Below, piece by piece: positions 63,289 to 64,000 of a stretch of 64,000 nt of DNA. Every line of letters starts with the position of its first letter. The first letter of the stretch is position 1. The translations under genes and the position numbers were made by a program. The stretch spans positions 13,787 to 77,786 of the forward strand of contig UZAN01039966.1 in NCBI GenBank assembly GCA_900618425.1, read 5' to 3'. This stretch comes from Echinostoma caproni. Its lineage: Eukaryota > Platyhelminthes > Trematoda > Plagiorchiida > Echinostomatidae. The notes under the pieces are model-generated. The model was not told where the DNA came from and made no database searches. It was given only the letters and a program-made list of their open reading frames with translations.

Positions 63289-63877
63289 CATATATATATA
63301 TGTTATATATATGGGCAGGCATGTGGGGAGTATTTTTGATTCACATCCGTTTTTGTCCCAAAGAAGCACTTTGTGAGGTTTCGCTTTCACTACGTACACG
63401 GGTATCATTTATGACAACAGTCATATTGTATCGAACGAAAGGAACCTTTCAAAGCGCCCTGTATTTGTCCACAATTTGTCCACAAAATCAGATGTTAACA
63501 ACTTTCACCTAGCGATTTTGCATAGATTTTCCTCTGTTATTTTACTTAAATGTTTTGTCAACTTCGTAGAACACCACAAATCACTCATGGTTAAAAAAAT
63601 GTAGTCTATTTTTGTGCTAGAATCTCAACCATTTTCCGAATTACTCAATCGAATGATACGTACGGTTTATTCGAACGGATTCAACTTTGTACCAAAGATA
63701 GTTTTAATTTAAAATCGAAAACTCTGCACCATTAATTAAATCCAATTTAATTTCAATTCTATTGTTCAGAAGAAAGTCCCCATTTACACTGGCTTTTTAT
63801 CTCCTGATGACGACACAGGAGACATCGATCACTGGAGAGTTCCTAGTACGCACTATTCTCGTTTATCTACCCACTAG
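55215..63877 (+). CDS. Stathmin-domain protein with N-terminal MGCG lipidation signal (STMND1-like), four exons
   Basis: Predicted joins: 55215-55622, 55680-55766, 62804-62896, 63770-63877. All junctions are phase 0 and the total is 231 residues. Stathmins bind alpha/beta-tubulin dimers and promote microtubule disassembly; STMND1-type members begin MGC. Here residues 1-4 are MGCG, so myristoylation at Gly2 and palmitoylation at Cys3 are likely and the protein should sit on membranes. Residues 10-105 are Ser/Thr/acidic and probably disordered. Residues 107-117 (GFVAFDIPLDG) resemble the stathmin beta-hairpin segment, KPLPKRLR (129-136) the following basic linker, and 147-190 (TTEMLMEKLEKAEEKRQKAL..., ARRREMAQRRNEQ) the start of the charged tubulin-binding helix. 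The helix is short, about one tubulin repeat, and the tail (197-231) is non-helical. Family assignment is by pattern and not certain; the coding status is strong. Confidence 0.75.
55680..55766 (+). CDS. Stathmin-like gene, exon 2 (residues 137-165)
   Basis: The acceptor taatctgttgcag ends at 55679 and the donor CAAAAG|GTGAGT is at 55766/55767. It encodes HLEPLGHAPQITTEMLMEKL then EKAEEKRQK, the start of the stathmin-type helix. The preceding intron is only 57 nt. Confidence 0.8.
55767..62803 (+). other. Intron 2 of the stathmin-like gene (about 7 kb)
   Basis: It begins GTGAGT and ends CACAG. Inside are a GAGT/CAGT tandem tract (59067-59140) and unassigned frames. One 24-codon stretch (58250-58320, VTFYEKNNICDGNLVANEAL...) ends in a consensus donor, CCCAG|GTGAGT, and could be a rare alternative exon. 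A + frame at 61907-62140 (MTTAPMVSFGREVNHADGLP...) is unassigned. No mobile element was recognised. Confidence 0.6.
59067..59140. repeat. GAGT / CAGT tetranucleotide tract
   Basis: Imperfect GAGT-type units switch to CAGT-type units (GTCAGTCAGTCACTCAGTCA). Confidence 0.9.
62804..62896 (+). CDS. Stathmin-like gene, exon 3 (residues 166-196)
   Basis: The acceptor ctgtcttaaatcacag ends at 62803 and the donor CATATC|GTAAGT is at 62896/62897. It encodes ALARWKEQAARRREMAQRRN then EQFGDHHTAHI, a continuous amphipathic basic helix. Confidence 0.78.
63143..63196 (-). ncRNA. Hammerhead ribozyme-like motif, type I with palindromic helix III, antisense in intron 3
   Basis: On the minus strand CTGACGAG (63184-63177) is followed by helix II (GAGG with CCGC; three pairs and one A-G mismatch) around the loop CAAGAA, then GAAA (63163-63160). 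Helix III is the palindrome ACCGGT (63160-63155), then the cleavage base C (63154). The strand after the cleavage site (63153-63146, GTCTGCTT) pairs with the bases before CTGACGA (63185-63192) at six of eight positions, including a G-T wobble. CUGACGA cores with minute, self-complementary helix III are known from hammerheads in Penelope-like retroelements, which are present elsewhere in this window. Activity is doubtful because of the helix II mismatch. Confidence 0.62.
63255..63312. repeat. (TA)n microsatellite
   Basis: A long TA run with two ACATAT/TGTTAT interruptions that form an inverted repeat around 63288-63303. Confidence 0.95.
63770..63877 (+). CDS. Stathmin-like gene, terminal exon (residues 197-231 and stop)
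   Basis: The acceptor tctattgttcag ends at 63769. The frame reads KKVPIYTGFLSPDDDTGDID then HWRVPSTHYSRLSTH and a TAG at 63875-63877, and it holds the same phase as exon 3. No polyadenylation signal was seen before the window ends at 64000. Confidence 0.7.
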   Translation, partial: KKVPIYTGFLSPDDDTGDIDHWRVPSTHYSRLSTH

Positions 63878-64000
63878 CTTGACATGGTGCAAACTGAAGG
63901 TCTCCAGATTCAAATGTTGAGGGAAATACACTGATCAAATTGGTGGAAATCTGTGATGAGTGGAAAATATATCCTTTAAGATGACACGGTTAACCCCAAT

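Larger units (their letters stand above)
62897..63769 (+). other. Intron 3 of the stathmin-like gene
   Basis: It begins GTAAGT and ends TTCAG. It contains a hammerhead-like motif on the opposite strand (63143-63196) and a (TA)n tract (63255-63312), which together suggest a fragment of a Penelope-like element inserted in the intron. The 169-codon frame through this TA tract is spurious. Confidence 0.6.

Noticed and set aside
63003..63512. 169-codon open frame
   Set aside because: It runs through the (TA)n microsatellite and intron 3 of the stathmin-like gene, and the hammerhead-like motif lies on its opposite strand. The Tyr/Ile run is a repeat artefact.
1..64000. CRISPR arrays, rRNA genes, canonical tRNA genes and operon-like gene clusters
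   Set aside because: None was seen. The only tRNA-like sequences are SINE heads, and the gene structure is eukaryotic.

Overview
This window looks like draft nuclear DNA from a parasitic flatworm, most likely a trematode (fluke). The evidence is AT-rich composition, sparse coding sequence cut by introns, six runs of N (12 undetermined bases in total, at 23127, 32116, 39690, 47622, 52767-52769 and 53797-53799), and decayed mobile elements of kinds found in fluke genomes: Penelope-like elements with a GIY-YIG endonuclease tail, non-LTR retrotransposons, and tRNA-derived SINEs carrying hammerhead ribozymes. The species assignment is inference; there is no rRNA or mitochondrial marker. There is no sign of bacterial gene organisation. 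Almost every open frame is short and random-looking.

Only one gene is well supported. It lies at the right end, + strand, 55215-63877, with four in-phase exons that give a 231-residue protein. The N-terminus MGCG is a myristoylation/palmitoylation signal, and residues of about 107-190 resemble a stathmin (tubulin-binding) domain, so it is a candidate relative of stathmin-domain-containing protein 1. Intron 1 is only 57 nt, intron 2 is about 7 kb and intron 3 is about 0.9 kb. A second MGC-initiated frame at 53118, broken by one TGA, lies 2 kb upstream. Several other single exons with plausible splice sites (4337, 8142, 22621, 25274, 43944) are weak candidates.

The rest is accessory DNA. From left to right: a frameshifted non-LTR retrotransposon C-terminus (600-1190, +); a SINE relic at 17.77 kb (+) and a different SINE at 18.8 kb (-); a SINE fragment with a nearly complete hammerhead ribozyme at 27.0 kb (+); Penelope-like relics at 26.2 kb (+), 47.2 kb (+) and 48.5-49.3 kb (-); two related non-LTR 3' ends at 36.8-38.06 kb and 51.98-52.74 kb (both -), the second containing a 76-bp duplication made from two diverged versions; and a hammerhead-like motif of Penelope type at 63.15 kb (-), inside intron 3 of the stathmin-like gene.

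The most notable theme is the density of self-cleaving ribozyme motifs. Three sites retain the hammerhead core and a fourth is a mutated relic. All three recognisable ones have a perfectly palindromic helix III (6 or 8 nt), the arrangement expected of hammerheads that work as dimers. Two belong to separate tRNA-derived SINE families and one to a Penelope-like context.
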